A DNA stretch of 64,000 nucleotides from CALGYY01 sp964585485. GTDB taxonomy: Bacteria > Bacteroidota > Bacteroidia > Bacteroidales > CAIWKO01. Positions 8,719 through 16,490 of the stretch are shown piece after piece. Numbering within the stretch: the first letter of the stretch is position 1; the number at the start of each line of letters is the position of its first letter. The stretch lies in contig CAZPDS010000004.1 of the NCBI GenBank assembly GCA_964585485.1, positions 1 to 64,000 on the forward strand. The letters run 5' to 3'. Both the position numbers and the translations under genes were made by a program. The notes below the pieces were generated by a model. That model searched no databases and had not been told where the DNA came from. It saw nothing but the letters and a program-made list of their open reading frames with translations.

Positions 8719-8726
8719 CAAAGTAA
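8719..8726 (-). promoter_or_regulatory. Possible -7 element for the dapA-like/thrB operon
   Basis: Minus-strand TTACTTTG differs from TAnnTTTG at the second base and lies 24 bases upstream of the ATG at 8694. No clear -33 element. Confidence 0.35.
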
Positions 8727-8752
8727 ATCAAATTCTTTCAGATGGGCCTTGA

Positions 8753-8777
8753 TAAAAAAATCGAAACAAAGTTTCGG
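8753..8777 (-). terminator. Rho-independent terminator of the Lrp-family gene
   Basis: On the minus strand CGAAAC-TTT-GTTTCG forms a perfect 6-bp stem with a 3-base loop, followed at once by ATTTTTTTA. It lies 24 bases after the regulator's stop and before the dapA-like promoter, separating the two units. Confidence 0.7.
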
Positions 8778-8800
8778 CCGTTCCGCGCGCCCGGATACCT

Positions 8801-9280
8801 TCAGCTCCGGGCCGCTACCGGAACCTGTCGGTTAAAACCTTCCTGAAGAGCTACGAAAGTCTCGGTGAAGGTTACTTCCGGAATGGATTGAATTTTCTCA
8901 ATGATCAGGTTCTTCAGGTGTTCGTTGTCACGGGCGTACATTTTGATCAGCAAGGAGTATTTCCCGGAAATATGATGACATTCCACGACCTCCTCAACCT
9001 GTTTGATTTTTTCAAACACCTCAAGGTGCGACTTGGTGGTTCGCAGATGCACCTGTATCCCGATAAAAGCGCAGGTCTGGTAGCCCAGTGCCTTCGGATT
9101 AAGCAAAAACTGAGACCCACTGATAACGCCTGTTTCGGCCATTGCGCGCATACGTTGATGAATGGCCGCCCCGGAGACCCGGCACTTCCGTGCCACCTCC
9201 AGAAATGGGATGCGTGCATTAGCAATCAGATAAGCCAGAATTTTACGGTCTAAGGTATCAAGATGTAAGTTGTTGGTCAT
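8801..9280 (-). CDS. Lrp/AsnC-family transcriptional regulator
   Basis: Amino-acid-responsive regulator of the Lrp/AsnC family, 159 aa. The N-terminal winged helix-turn-helix (LDTLDRKILAYLIANARI ... VSGAAIHQRMRAM) is followed by a RAM/AsnC ligand-binding domain (about residues 70-150) with VEECHHISGKYSLLIKMYARD-type features. It is transcribed away from the PLP-enzyme gene at 9429 and lies next to the dapA-like/thrB pair, so control of the divergent gene by an amino acid is a reasonable guess. An inverted repeat overlaps that gene's promoter. Confidence 0.93.
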   Translation of the reverse strand: MTNNLHLDTLDRKILAYLIANARIPFLEVARKCRVSGAAIHQRMRAMAETGVISGSQFLLNPKALGYQTCAFIGIQVHLRTTKSHLEVFEKIKQVEEVVECHHISGKYSLLIKMYARDNEHLKNLIIEKIQSIPEVTFTETFVALQEGFNRQVPVAARS

Positions 9281-9308
9281 TTTCTTAGTGGTTTTGTGTC
9301 ATTTTTTA

Positions 9309-9316
9309 CAAAATTA
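9309..9316 (-). promoter_or_regulatory. Putative -7 element of the Lrp-family gene
   Basis: Minus-strand TAATTTTG is an exact TAnnTTTG match, 28 bases upstream of the regulator's ATG. No TTG at the -33 distance. Confidence 0.5.
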
Positions 9317-9397
9317 CATTCTTTTACTTACGATTTTTCTTTTTTGAAGACTATTTAGCAACATTAATAGATTTTTAAATCCGTTTTTCTATCAGTA

Positions 9398-9413
9398 TGA
9401 TATTTTTGTATCA
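9398..9413 (+). promoter_or_regulatory. Promoter -7 element within a perfect inverted repeat (candidate Lrp operator)
   Basis: TGATA (9398-9402) and TATCA (9409-9413) form a perfect 5-bp inverted repeat around TTTTTG, and TATTTTTG at 9401-9408 is an exact TAnnTTTG -7 element inside it. A protein bound here would block transcription of the PLP-enzyme gene starting at 9429. The divergent Lrp-family regulator is the obvious candidate; this link is inferred. Confidence 0.5.
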
Positions 9414-9428
9414 TCAATTTAAACAAAT

Positions 9429-10667
9429 ATGGAATCCAAGGAAAACAACAACACTAAAGCCAACGATCCCGCCTCCCGCGTGCAGGATCTGTTGCAATTC
9501 GGGGAATTTGGCGGGGTAAACCCTTCCATCACCGACTCCGCGACCTATACTTTCATGCAGGCGCAAACGATGACAGACACTTTTGAAGGAAATGCCGAAG
9601 GCTGTTTTCTTTACTCACGTCATTGGAATCCCAGCAATAAGTACCTGGCCGACGCCCTGGCCGCCATGGAAAACACAGAAGCAGCGTGGGTCACTGGCTC
9701 CGGCATGGCGGCCATTACCTGTGCGATGCTGCAAATTTGTTCCGCCGGCGATCACATTGTTGCCAGCCAAACCGTTTACGGGGGAAGTTTCGCTTTCATG
9801 AAGAACTACCTTCCTAAATTTAATATTGATGTTACTTTTGTTGACATAACGAATCTGGCCGCCGTCGAGAAGGCGATCCGACCGGAAACAAAGATGATTT
9901 ACACCGAGACCATGACCAACCCCATGTTGCAGATCTCGGACATCCCAGCGCTGGCGGCCATCGCCAACAAAAACAAGCTAAAACTGGTCGTAGACAACAC
10001 CTTCACGCCAATGATGGTCTCCCCGGTCTTGCTTGGCGCTCATATCGTGGTGTACAGTCTTACGAAATTCATCAACGGAAAAAATGATTGTGTAGCCGGC
10101 GCCATTTGCGGTCCGCTGGAATTCATTAACGCCCTTAGCAGTGTGATCGATGGCTCGGCTATGCTCCTGGGCCCGGTACTGGACCCCATGCGCTCCTCCT
10201 CCATCCTGAAAAACCTGCACACCCTGCACATTCGCATGAAACAGCATAGTTTTAATGCACAGTATCTGGCCCAAAAGCTCGATGCCATGGGTGTGAAAAT
10301 CAATTACCCCGGCCTTGCAAAGCACCCCGGCCACCTGACACTTTCGAAGATCATGAATCCGGCCTTCGGATACGGTGGTATGTTCAGCATTGATATGCAG
10401 ACCGCGGAAAATGCCGCGGCTCTGATGGAACTTATGGAAGTACGCGGAGTGGGTTATCTCGCCGTAAGTTTGGGCTATTTTAAAACCCTGTTCAGCAATT
10501 CCGGAAAATCAACATCTTCCGAAGTTCCCGAGGAAACTCAAAAAGAGATGGGTATGTCGGCAGGCACTATTCGCTTCTCCGTAGGTCTTGATCAGGACAT
10601 CGACCGCACCTTCCGTTTGATCGTGCAATGCATGCAGGAACTCAATCTGCTTCCGCCGTCAAAATAG
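9429..10667 (+). CDS. Cys/Met metabolism PLP-dependent enzyme (methionine gamma-lyase-like)
   Basis: Fold-type I PLP enzyme of the Cys/Met metabolism family, 412 aa. The cofactor lysine lies in YSLTKFINGK, the pyridine-binding Asp in VVDNTFTPMM, the tetramer-contact Tyr/Arg in FLYSRHWNPS, and the substrate-stacking Tyr in TVYGGSFAF. Cys116, which marks Pseudomonas-type methionine gamma-lyase, is Gly here, so cystathionine gamma-lyase-like or O-acylhomoserine-type activity is also possible. The gene is divergent from an Lrp-family regulator and likely under its control. Its 3' end overlaps the convergent NTPase fusion gene by 26 bases. Confidence 0.85.
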   Translation: MESKENNNTKANDPASRVQDLLQFGEFGGVNPSITDSATYTFMQAQTMTDTFEGNAEGCFLYSRHWNPSNKYLADALAAMENTEAAWVTGSGMAAITCAMLQICSAGDHIVASQTVYGGSFAFMKNYLPKFNIDVTFVDITNLAAVEKAIRPETKMIYTETMTNPMLQISDIPALAAIANKNKLKLVVDNTFTPMMVSPVLLGAHIVVYSLTKFINGKNDCVAGAICGPLEFINALSSVIDGSAMLLGPVLDPMRSSSILKNLHTLHIRMKQHSFNAQYLAQKLDAMGVKINYPGLAKHPGHLTLSKIMNPAFGYGGMFSIDMQTAENAAALMELMEVRGVGYLAVSLGYFKTLFSNSGKSTSSEVPEETQKEMGMSAGTIRFSVGLDQDIDRTFRLIVQCMQELNLLPPSK

Positions 10668-12408
10668 TTGCGTGGTACGCTAAAATCTTCTGAACGGCCT
10701 GTTGAGCCGAATCAACTGAAACCTCCAGCACCAATGGTTGCTGGAGGTTCCATTTGGCGACCACCGCTTCCAGTATGCTTTTGCGCACCACCCAAATCAT
10801 AGGGACACGATTTTCGAGTAGTTCGGGCAGATTTGACGCCCAGCCGTTTCCGGCCAGTTCCCAGGGTCCGATTTCATCGATAACACACAAACCCGTGGGA
10901 TTCAGTGCTGCCTGCTGCAAGAGTTGCTGCCCGGTCCGGTAGCCCTCTTCCGTCACTTCATAGTCGCCAATGCGCCATAATCCTTGCCCCTTACGGCGAC
11001 TAAGGGTTTGACAGATAGTACGGGAAAAATCGCAAATATCGTAACCTGTCCGGGCACCACCCTCAAGGACGGCCCGGCTGTAAAAACCACCCACCGAATA
11101 TCCCGAGTTCTTCAATAAATCCACCACTTCGAGAAGTCGGGTCGTTTTCCCTTCATGCACCGCACCGCTCAACAGAACAAGCCCGGGATGGGGCGTTTGC
11201 GCCACCTCCAACTCACGCAACCAGTGTTCCGTGCGATGCACCAGATAAACAAACAAAAAGCGCGGCCTTTTCAGGCAATCCTTCGCGGGAGGGAGGTTGG
11301 AAATAATTACGGGCAAGGCCTTGCTGGCTGCTTCCAATGAAAGTAAGAGGTACTGTGCCCGTTTCCCACGAAGCATGTCACGTATAGCCGGATTGGAAAG
11401 TTCGTAGCCAATAACCGATAATCCAATGAGAAGATTGACCGCACGGAAGTTCATGAGAAGCCCGGCCCACAGACCATCTGGCGAGAAAACACCCGGCTGT
11501 TGTGCCTGCTGGATTAGCAATGCGCTTAACAAGGTGAGCAACAGAAAAATTATCCAGAACAGGGGTTTACGGAGTACATTAAGACTTTGCCGGTAACGGA
11601 TGATCCAGAACACCGGCAATGGCAATACAAGCAGAACATTGTACGGAAACCGGACGAGGAAAAGGGTCACAAAAAAAGCACAGAAAAAAAGCAGATTTAG
11701 TATCAACATCCACAACGAACGTGGCGTTGGCTGCTGAACTCGCTGCATCAGCGCCTTGACTTCGTTGGTCTTCATGGACGCCCCCGCGTAATCCTCACGA
11801 CTTTTGCCCGCCGAGAGCGCATAGCCGATCATCGCTGCCGTAGCACCCAAAACCACGTGCGCCCCCAGCGCTATGTACACGGGTAACCAATAATGGCCTG
11901 TCGGAAGATGAACAATAGAAGAGGACAACTGATATATTTTTTGATAAATAAGTACGATATTCCATCCGTACAGGATTACGTAAAACCCCAGCAATTGCAA
12001 CAAATTCCAGCATAGCGCCAAAATTCCGCCCGTGAGGAAGCCCGAAAAATTCCGGCCGAGTGAACGGGTCCCTAACTCCATCATAAAGCCCTGCGCAAGA
12101 ATGGCCACCATCGGACTCAGGATAAGTCCGGCCGGCGAGAGGGATTTCATCAGGGCACATATAAGTCCGGCCCGCCAAAATAAGCCCCTGGCCGACCAGC
12201 GTCGCCCCACAGCCACCATCAGAGCCACGCCAATGGCAGCCAGGATCATACTGCGCAGCGGAAGATGCAATGCATGAAAGAAGCTCCCCAGAATAATCTC
12301 CGAGGAGGCCCAAAGAGCGCCAAGGACGGCCGACTGAAGCCATATCCGCGGAAGCGGACTGTCATCTCCTTGTCCTGATTGCCGGTAACAGCCTGTGTTT
12401 GTTGTCAT
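10642..12408 (-). CDS. Multi-domain membrane protein with C-terminal THEP1-like NTPase (ECF-transporter-like fusion)
   Basis: A 588-residue fusion. Residues about 20-210 form a first membrane domain with several segments and the motif KSLSPAGLILSPMVAI, like substrate-binding (S/CbiM-like) components of ECF transporters. Residues about 225-390 form a second membrane region with FRAVNLLIGLSVIGYEL and LEAASKALP, like EcfT/CbiQ. Residues about 405-580 are a soluble P-loop NTPase of the THEP1 type (Walker A GAVHEGKTT near residue 415, Walker B CVIDEIGPWEL near 507). The ATG at 12408 overlaps the birA stop as ATGA; the longer frame uses a weaker start inside birA. No ABC ATPase is nearby. The S/T assignments are by motif impression, and the substrate is unknown. 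Confidence 0.7.
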   Translation of the reverse strand: MTTNTGCYRQSGQGDDSPLPRIWLQSAVLGALWASSEIILGSFFHALHLPLRSMILAAIGVALMVAVGRRWSARGLFWRAGLICALMKSLSPAGLILSPMVAILAQGFMMELGTRSLGRNFSGFLTGGILALCWNLLQLLGFYVILYGWNIVLIYQKIYQLSSSIVHLPTGHYWLPVYIALGAHVVLGATAAMIGYALSAGKSREDYAGASMKTNEVKALMQRVQQPTPRSLWMLILNLLFFCAFFVTLFLVRFPYNVLLVLPLPVFWIIRYRQSLNVLRKPLFWIIFLLLTLLSALLIQQAQQPGVFSPDGLWAGLLMNFRAVNLLIGLSVIGYELSNPAIRDMLRGKRAQYLLLSLEAASKALPVIISNLPPAKDCLKRPRFLFVYLVHRTEHWLRELEVAQTPHPGLVLLSGAVHEGKTTRLLEVVDLLKNSGYSVGGFYSRAVLEGGARTGYDICDFSRTICQTLSRRKGQGLWRIGDYEVTEEGYRTGQQLLQQAALNPTGLCVIDEIGPWELAGNGWASNLPELLENRVPMIWVVRKSILEAVVAKWNLQQPLVLEVSVDSAQQAVQKILAYHATILTAEAD

Positions 12409-13169
12409 TGGGTCTGCTTTGGGAGAGGAATGACATACGTGATCTCTTTCATACCGCATTCGATCCGGGCACCCCGGAGCACCTTCAACCGCAAAAATCC
12501 CTGTCTGGACAAGCCGGTGATCTTAGCCTCTATTTGCCTTCCCTGGTAGAGGTAAGCCGCCCATTGTCCCTTTCGGTACAAAACGGCATCAAACTCACGA
12601 TTTAATAATCGACGTTGTTTTAACTGCGCGTAGCGGAAATCCAGGCGCTCACACAAATCCTCCAGCACTTTGTTCAAAGGGAGATCCATCCCCGTGAGCA
12701 TTTTCAGGGAAACGGGATTGGGCACGGCTTCCGGAAACAAGGTCTGGTTCACATTCAAACCAATCCCGGCAATGCTATACCGAAAACGATCCCCCATCAG
12801 GGCATTTTCGATCAGAATACCGGCCACTTTCCGGTCATCAACGTAAATATCATTCGGCCACTTTACTTTTACCTCCGCCGTGGTAACATACGACTGAACC
12901 ACATCCCGGACAGCCAGCGCCACGACTTTGCTAAGCAGGAAAAAATCGGCGGCGTTGAGCAAAGACGGATAACGTACAAAACTGAACAGCAAATTTTTAC
13001 CGGGCTCACTTTGCCAGTGATTACCGCCATTTCCACGACCCGCGCTTTGCTGATCCGCCCATACCAGGGTTCCCTCTGCAATGCTTCCAGCGTCCAGCAA
13101 GCCTTTAAGGTAAGCCTGGGTTGAATCTGTCAAGGGCAGATGGATAAGATGAAGTCCGGTGATTTTCAT
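12405..13169 (-). CDS. birA: Biotin--[acetyl-CoA-carboxylase] ligase
   Basis: Biotin protein ligase that activates biotin to biotinyl-AMP and transfers it to the carrier lysine of biotin carboxylases. The family motif GRGNGGNHWQSEPGKN is followed by the catalytic-core strand VKWPNDIYVDDRKVAGILIE. It has no N-terminal helix-turn-helix, so it is a monofunctional (group I) ligase of 254 aa rather than the bifunctional repressor. It is divergent from rsfS across a 76-base region, and its stop overlaps the start of the NTPase fusion, giving a two-gene operon. Confidence 0.94.
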   Translation of the reverse strand: MKITGLHLIHLPLTDSTQAYLKGLLDAGSIAEGTLVWADQQSAGRGNGGNHWQSEPGKNLLFSFVRYPSLLNAADFFLLSKVVALAVRDVVQSYVTTAEVKVKWPNDIYVDDRKVAGILIENALMGDRFRYSIAGIGLNVNQTLFPEAVPNPVSLKMLTGMDLPLNKVLEDLCERLDFRYAQLKQRRLLNREFDAVLYRKGQWAAYLYQGRQIEAKITGLSRQGFLRLKVLRGARIECGMKEITYVIPLPKQTQ

Positions 13170-13204
13170 TTACATAATTGATAGTAAAACCGCCAATTCT
13201 TTTG

Positions 13205-13235
13205 CAAAAATGATTAATTTTGCGTTCCGAACCAA
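13205..13235 (-). promoter_or_regulatory. Promoter of birA
   Basis: On the minus strand TTG (13235-13233) is followed after 20 bases by CATTTTTG (13212-13205), one base from TAnnTTTG. It overlaps the opposing rsfS -7 element, so birA and rsfS would be transcribed from face-to-face promoters. Confidence 0.5.
13215..13222 (+). promoter_or_regulatory. Putative -7 element of the rsfS operon
   Basis: TAATTTTG matches TAnnTTTG exactly, 23 bases before the ATG at 13246. It lies inside the longer reading frame that begins at 13159, which supports the shorter RsfS start. Confidence 0.55.
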
Positions 13236-13245
13236 TAAAAACCGA

Positions 13246-13623
13246 ATGCCCGTAAAAAAAACAAGCGCGCAATCCCGCAAACTGGCCGATTTAATTATAA
13301 GCGGAATGCAGAACAGCAAAGCAAAAGAGATTGTGAGTATGGACCTGTCTGCCATCCCGAACAGCATATGTAAATATTTCATCATCTGCCACGGCACTTC
13401 GCGCACACAGGTAGAGTCGATCGCGGATGAAGTTGAAGAGGCTGTTCGTGTTAAAACTAAAGAAAAACCCTGGCATCGGGAAGGATTTGAAAATGCCGAG
13501 TGGATACTTCTGGACTATGTTGATGTTGTTGCGCATATCTTTCAACCCGAAACCCGAACCTTTTATCAGCTTGAAAAACTCTGGGCTGATGCCGACGTAA
13601 AACGCATCGCTTCCGAAGACTAG
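13246..13623 (+). CDS. rsfS: Ribosome silencing factor RsfS
   Basis: RsfS/Iojap protein binds uL14 on the large ribosomal subunit and blocks joining of the subunits when nutrients are scarce. At 125 aa it has normal length. Family features include LADLIISGMQNSKAKEIVSMDLS, FIICHGTSRTQVESIADEV, and the C-terminal GFENAEWILLDYVDVVAHIF. An upstream ATG at 13159 would add 29 residues but overlaps birA and reads through the -7 element, so 13246 was chosen. It leads a run of rsfS, ftsH, LUD protein, cdsA and psd, each within 25 bases of the next. Confidence 0.93.
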   Translation: MPVKKTSAQSRKLADLIISGMQNSKAKEIVSMDLSAIPNSICKYFIICHGTSRTQVESIADEVEEAVRVKTKEKPWHREGFENAEWILLDYVDVVAHIFQPETRTFYQLEKLWADADVKRIASED

Positions 13624-13647
13624 TACCTATCAAACAATTCTCCAGAA

Positions 13648-15819
13648 ATGGCCAATCAACCCAATAATCCATTCTCAAATAAACCCGGAATGCCCGGAAC
13701 AAATCCCAAACGTAAATTCAATTTTTATTGGATATACGGGATTCTAGCCCTCGTTTTCATTGGCATAAACTTTTTCAGCGACCAGTGGGGCGGCACGATG
13801 AAAGAAACCACCTGGGGGCAATTTGAAAAAATGCTGGTGAAGAAAGACGTCGAAAAAGTCGTCGTTATTAATAAAGAACATGCACGGATTTACATCAAAA
13901 AAGACAAGATCCTCGCCGATACGACATACAAAGATTTCCAATCACAAGGACTAGGCGGTAAGATTAACGAGGGGCCTCATTACACCTTCGAGGTAGGCTC
14001 GGTCGATAACTTCGAGGAAAAAATCCGCAGCGCTGAGCAAAAGATTCTGCAGGCTGACACCATTGGTAAGACGCTGAAGGAAAAGGAAGAGATCATCAAA
14101 TCGCACCAACAAATTGATATTTCCTACGCAACCGAAACCAACTGGGGTGGTGAGATTCTAAGTTGGGTGATCCCCATCGTCCTGCTGGTAATTTTTTGGC
14201 TGGTGATGATGCGGATGATGGGCAAAGGCTCCGGTGGCGGACAGATTTTCAACGTGGGCAAAAGCCGCGCACAACTCTTCGATAAAAACACGAGTGTATC
14301 CATCAATTTCAACGATGTTGCCGGGCTGGAAGAGGCAAAGGTTGAGGTAATGGAGATTGTGGAATTCCTGAAAGATCCCAAAAAATACACCACCCTGGGC
14401 GGGAAGATTCCCAAAGGAGCGCTGTTGGTTGGCCCTCCGGGTACCGGTAAAACCCTACTGGCAAAGGCCGTTGCCGGCGAAGCCAAGGTGCCGTTCTTTT
14501 CCCTTTCGGGATCCGACTTCGTAGAAATGTTTGTGGGCGTTGGCGCCTCGCGTGTTCGCGACCTCTTCAAGCAAGCCAAAGAGAAAGCCCCCTGTATTAT
14601 TTTCATTGACGAAATTGACGCCATCGGGCGTGCCCGCGGGAAAAACGCCTTCACTGGCGCGAACGATGAGCGGGAGAACACCCTCAATCAGTTGCTCACC
14701 GAAATGGATGGCTTTAGCAGCAACCAGGGGGTCATCATCCTGGCGGCTACGAACCGCGCTGATATCCTTGACCGTGCCCTGCTGCGCGCCGGCCGTTTCG
14801 ACCGTCAGATCCATGTTGAACTCCCCGATCTTGAGGAACGAAAAGCCATTTTCAAAGTCCATATGCGCCCCTTGAAATACAATGAAGCGGATGTCGATGT
14901 TGAGTTTTTATCGCGCCAAACACCCGGTTTCTCCGGGGCCGATATCGCCAACGTGTGCAACGAGTCCGCGCTCATCGCGGCCAGAAAAAACAAGGGCAGC
15001 ATCGGAAAACAGGATTTTATCGACGCCATCGACCGTATCATTGGCGGCCTGGAAAAGCGCAACAAGCTGATCTCCCAGGAAGAAAAAAGGGTGATCGCCT
15101 ACCACGAAGCCGGGCATGCATCGGTTTCCTGGCTTGTACGCTACGCTTCTCCGCTGGTGAAAGTGACCATTGTACCACGTGGAAAATCCCTCGGCGCCGC
15201 CTGGTACCTGCCGGAAGAACGACAGATAACCACCATGGAACAGATGTTCGATGAAATAACCGCAACCCTCGCCGGTCGCGCTTCCGAAGAAGTTAATTTC
15301 GGCAAAATCTCCACCGGCGCCCTGAACGATTTGGAGCGTACCACTAAAACCGCCTACGCGATGACGGTGTACTACGGGCTTAACGAAAAAATCGGCAACA
15401 TCAGTTTCTACGACTCCAGCGGCCAGCAGGAATATTCGTTGCAGAAACCCTACAGTGAAAAAACCGCGGAAACCATCGATGCGGAAATCAGCAAACTAAT
15501 TGAAAAAGCTTATCTGCGGGCGAAAGAGATCATCCTGGCCAATCAAGATAAAGTGCGTCAGTTAGCTGAGTTGTTGCTGGAAAAAGAAGTTATCTTCCGT
15601 GAAGACGTGGAAGCCATTTTTGGCAAACGTGAGTGGAACGATATCCATGCCGACGAGATCTCCAGCCAGGTGGGCAAATTCGGAACCGCTTCACAGGTTC
15701 GCCGTGATAATGAAGAAAAGAAAAATGCGCTCAACCCTGCCGACGAACCTCAATTAAACGGAAATCACGAAGCGGAACCTGATTCCGACAACCCGGGCAT
15801 ACCGCCTGAAAACGCTTAA
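13648..15819 (+). CDS. ftsH: ATP-dependent zinc metalloprotease FtsH
   Basis: Membrane-anchored AAA+ protease that degrades misfolded membrane proteins and regulatory substrates. Two transmembrane segments (about residues 30-48 and 165-187) flank a periplasmic domain. The AAA module has Walker A GPPGTGKT near 264, Walker B IIFIDEIDAIGR, the pore loop FVGVGASRVRD and a second region of homology. The zinc site is HEAGH at about 486-490. The C-terminal 30 residues are acidic and polar, a tail common in Bacteroidota FtsH. Length 723 aa. The gene follows rsfS by 24 bases. Confidence 0.97.
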   Translation: MANQPNNPFSNKPGMPGTNPKRKFNFYWIYGILALVFIGINFFSDQWGGTMKETTWGQFEKMLVKKDVEKVVVINKEHARIYIKKDKILADTTYKDFQSQGLGGKINEGPHYTFEVGSVDNFEEKIRSAEQKILQADTIGKTLKEKEEIIKSHQQIDISYATETNWGGEILSWVIPIVLLVIFWLVMMRMMGKGSGGGQIFNVGKSRAQLFDKNTSVSINFNDVAGLEEAKVEVMEIVEFLKDPKKYTTLGGKIPKGALLVGPPGTGKTLLAKAVAGEAKVPFFSLSGSDFVEMFVGVGASRVRDLFKQAKEKAPCIIFIDEIDAIGRARGKNAFTGANDERENTLNQLLTEMDGFSSNQGVIILAATNRADILDRALLRAGRFDRQIHVELPDLEERKAIFKVHMRPLKYNEADVDVEFLSRQTPGFSGADIANVCNESALIAARKNKGSIGKQDFIDAIDRIIGGLEKRNKLISQEEKRVIAYHEAGHASVSWLVRYASPLVKVTIVPRGKSLGAAWYLPEERQITTMEQMFDEITATLAGRASEEVNFGKISTGALNDLERTTKTAYAMTVYYGLNEKIGNISFYDSSGQQEYSLQKPYSEKTAETIDAEISKLIEKAYLRAKEIILANQDKVRQLAELLLEKEVIFREDVEAIFGKREWNDIHADEISSQVGKFGTASQVRRDNEEKKNALNPADEPQLNGNHEAEPDSDNPGIPPENA

Positions 15820-15838
15820 CAGCTAAGCTCTTCAGATT

Positions 15839-16480
15839 ATGGATGAAAGCACAAGTCGTGAAAAAATTCTGAAAAAAATCAGGAACGCCAGCATTAGCAA
15901 GAGCGAAAACCCCTATACCGCCATTGACTTTACAAGCCCGGTATTCCAGGAATCGACGGAAAGTCCTGACCTGGCGTTTGCACAGGAGTTTACCCGCATT
16001 GCCGGCAAGTTCGTGTTTTGTGAAGATAACCGTGAGTTTCTGCTGAACCTGAAAGCGGTGATGGAATCGCACGGGCTGAAAGATATTTTTTGTACCGAAC
16101 CTGCACTTCGCAAGCTCCTGGACGAAGGCTCCATTCCGTCTTCGTTTCAGGAAGAGGATCTTTTGAACGCCCGTGCCGGACTTGGTTCCTGCGAGTTTTT
16201 GGTGGCCCGGCTGGGCAGCGTCATGGTTTCATCACGCCAGGCCTCCGGACGACGCATGGTGGTATACCCGGAAGTACATATGGTGCACGCCTATACTGAT
16301 CAGATTGTTCCCGATCTGGCGGACGCATTAAGCGGGATGAAAGAGCGATACGGAAACGCGATGCCGTCGTCCATCAGCGTGATTTCAGGCCCCAGCCGTA
16401 CGGCCGATATTGAAAAAACATTGGTCATGGGAGCCCACGGCCCTCGCGACCTCTACGTTTTCCTGGTCGAAAAACCTTAA
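15839..16480 (+). CDS. LUD-domain protein (LutC/YkgG-like)
   Basis: LUD-domain protein of 213 aa, the family of LutC, which works with LutA and LutB in L-lactate oxidation. Characteristic segments are GLGSCEFLVARLGSVMVSS (the LUD core), MVVYPEVHMVHAY and ISVISGPSRTADIEKTLVMG, with GPRDLYVFLVE at the end. No lutA or lutB is adjacent; the gene sits between ftsH and cdsA with 19- and 10-base gaps. As a stand-alone LUD protein its function is not predicted, though the conserved position suggests a housekeeping role. Confidence 0.88.
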   Translation: MDESTSREKILKKIRNASISKSENPYTAIDFTSPVFQESTESPDLAFAQEFTRIAGKFVFCEDNREFLLNLKAVMESHGLKDIFCTEPALRKLLDEGSIPSSFQEEDLLNARAGLGSCEFLVARLGSVMVSSRQASGRRMVVYPEVHMVHAYTDQIVPDLADALSGMKERYGNAMPSSISVISGPSRTADIEKTLVMGAHGPRDLYVFLVEKP

Positions 16481-16490
16481 TGCTGCTCTC

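Noticed and set aside
12408..12459. Longer N-terminus for the NTPase fusion protein
   Set aside because: Lies inside birA; the ATGA overlap at 12405-12408 is a better start and the extra residues are hydrophilic and unrelated.
13159..13245. Longer N-terminus for RsfS
   Set aside because: Overlaps birA and contains the -7 element TAATTTTG; RsfS family proteins start near the chosen ATG.
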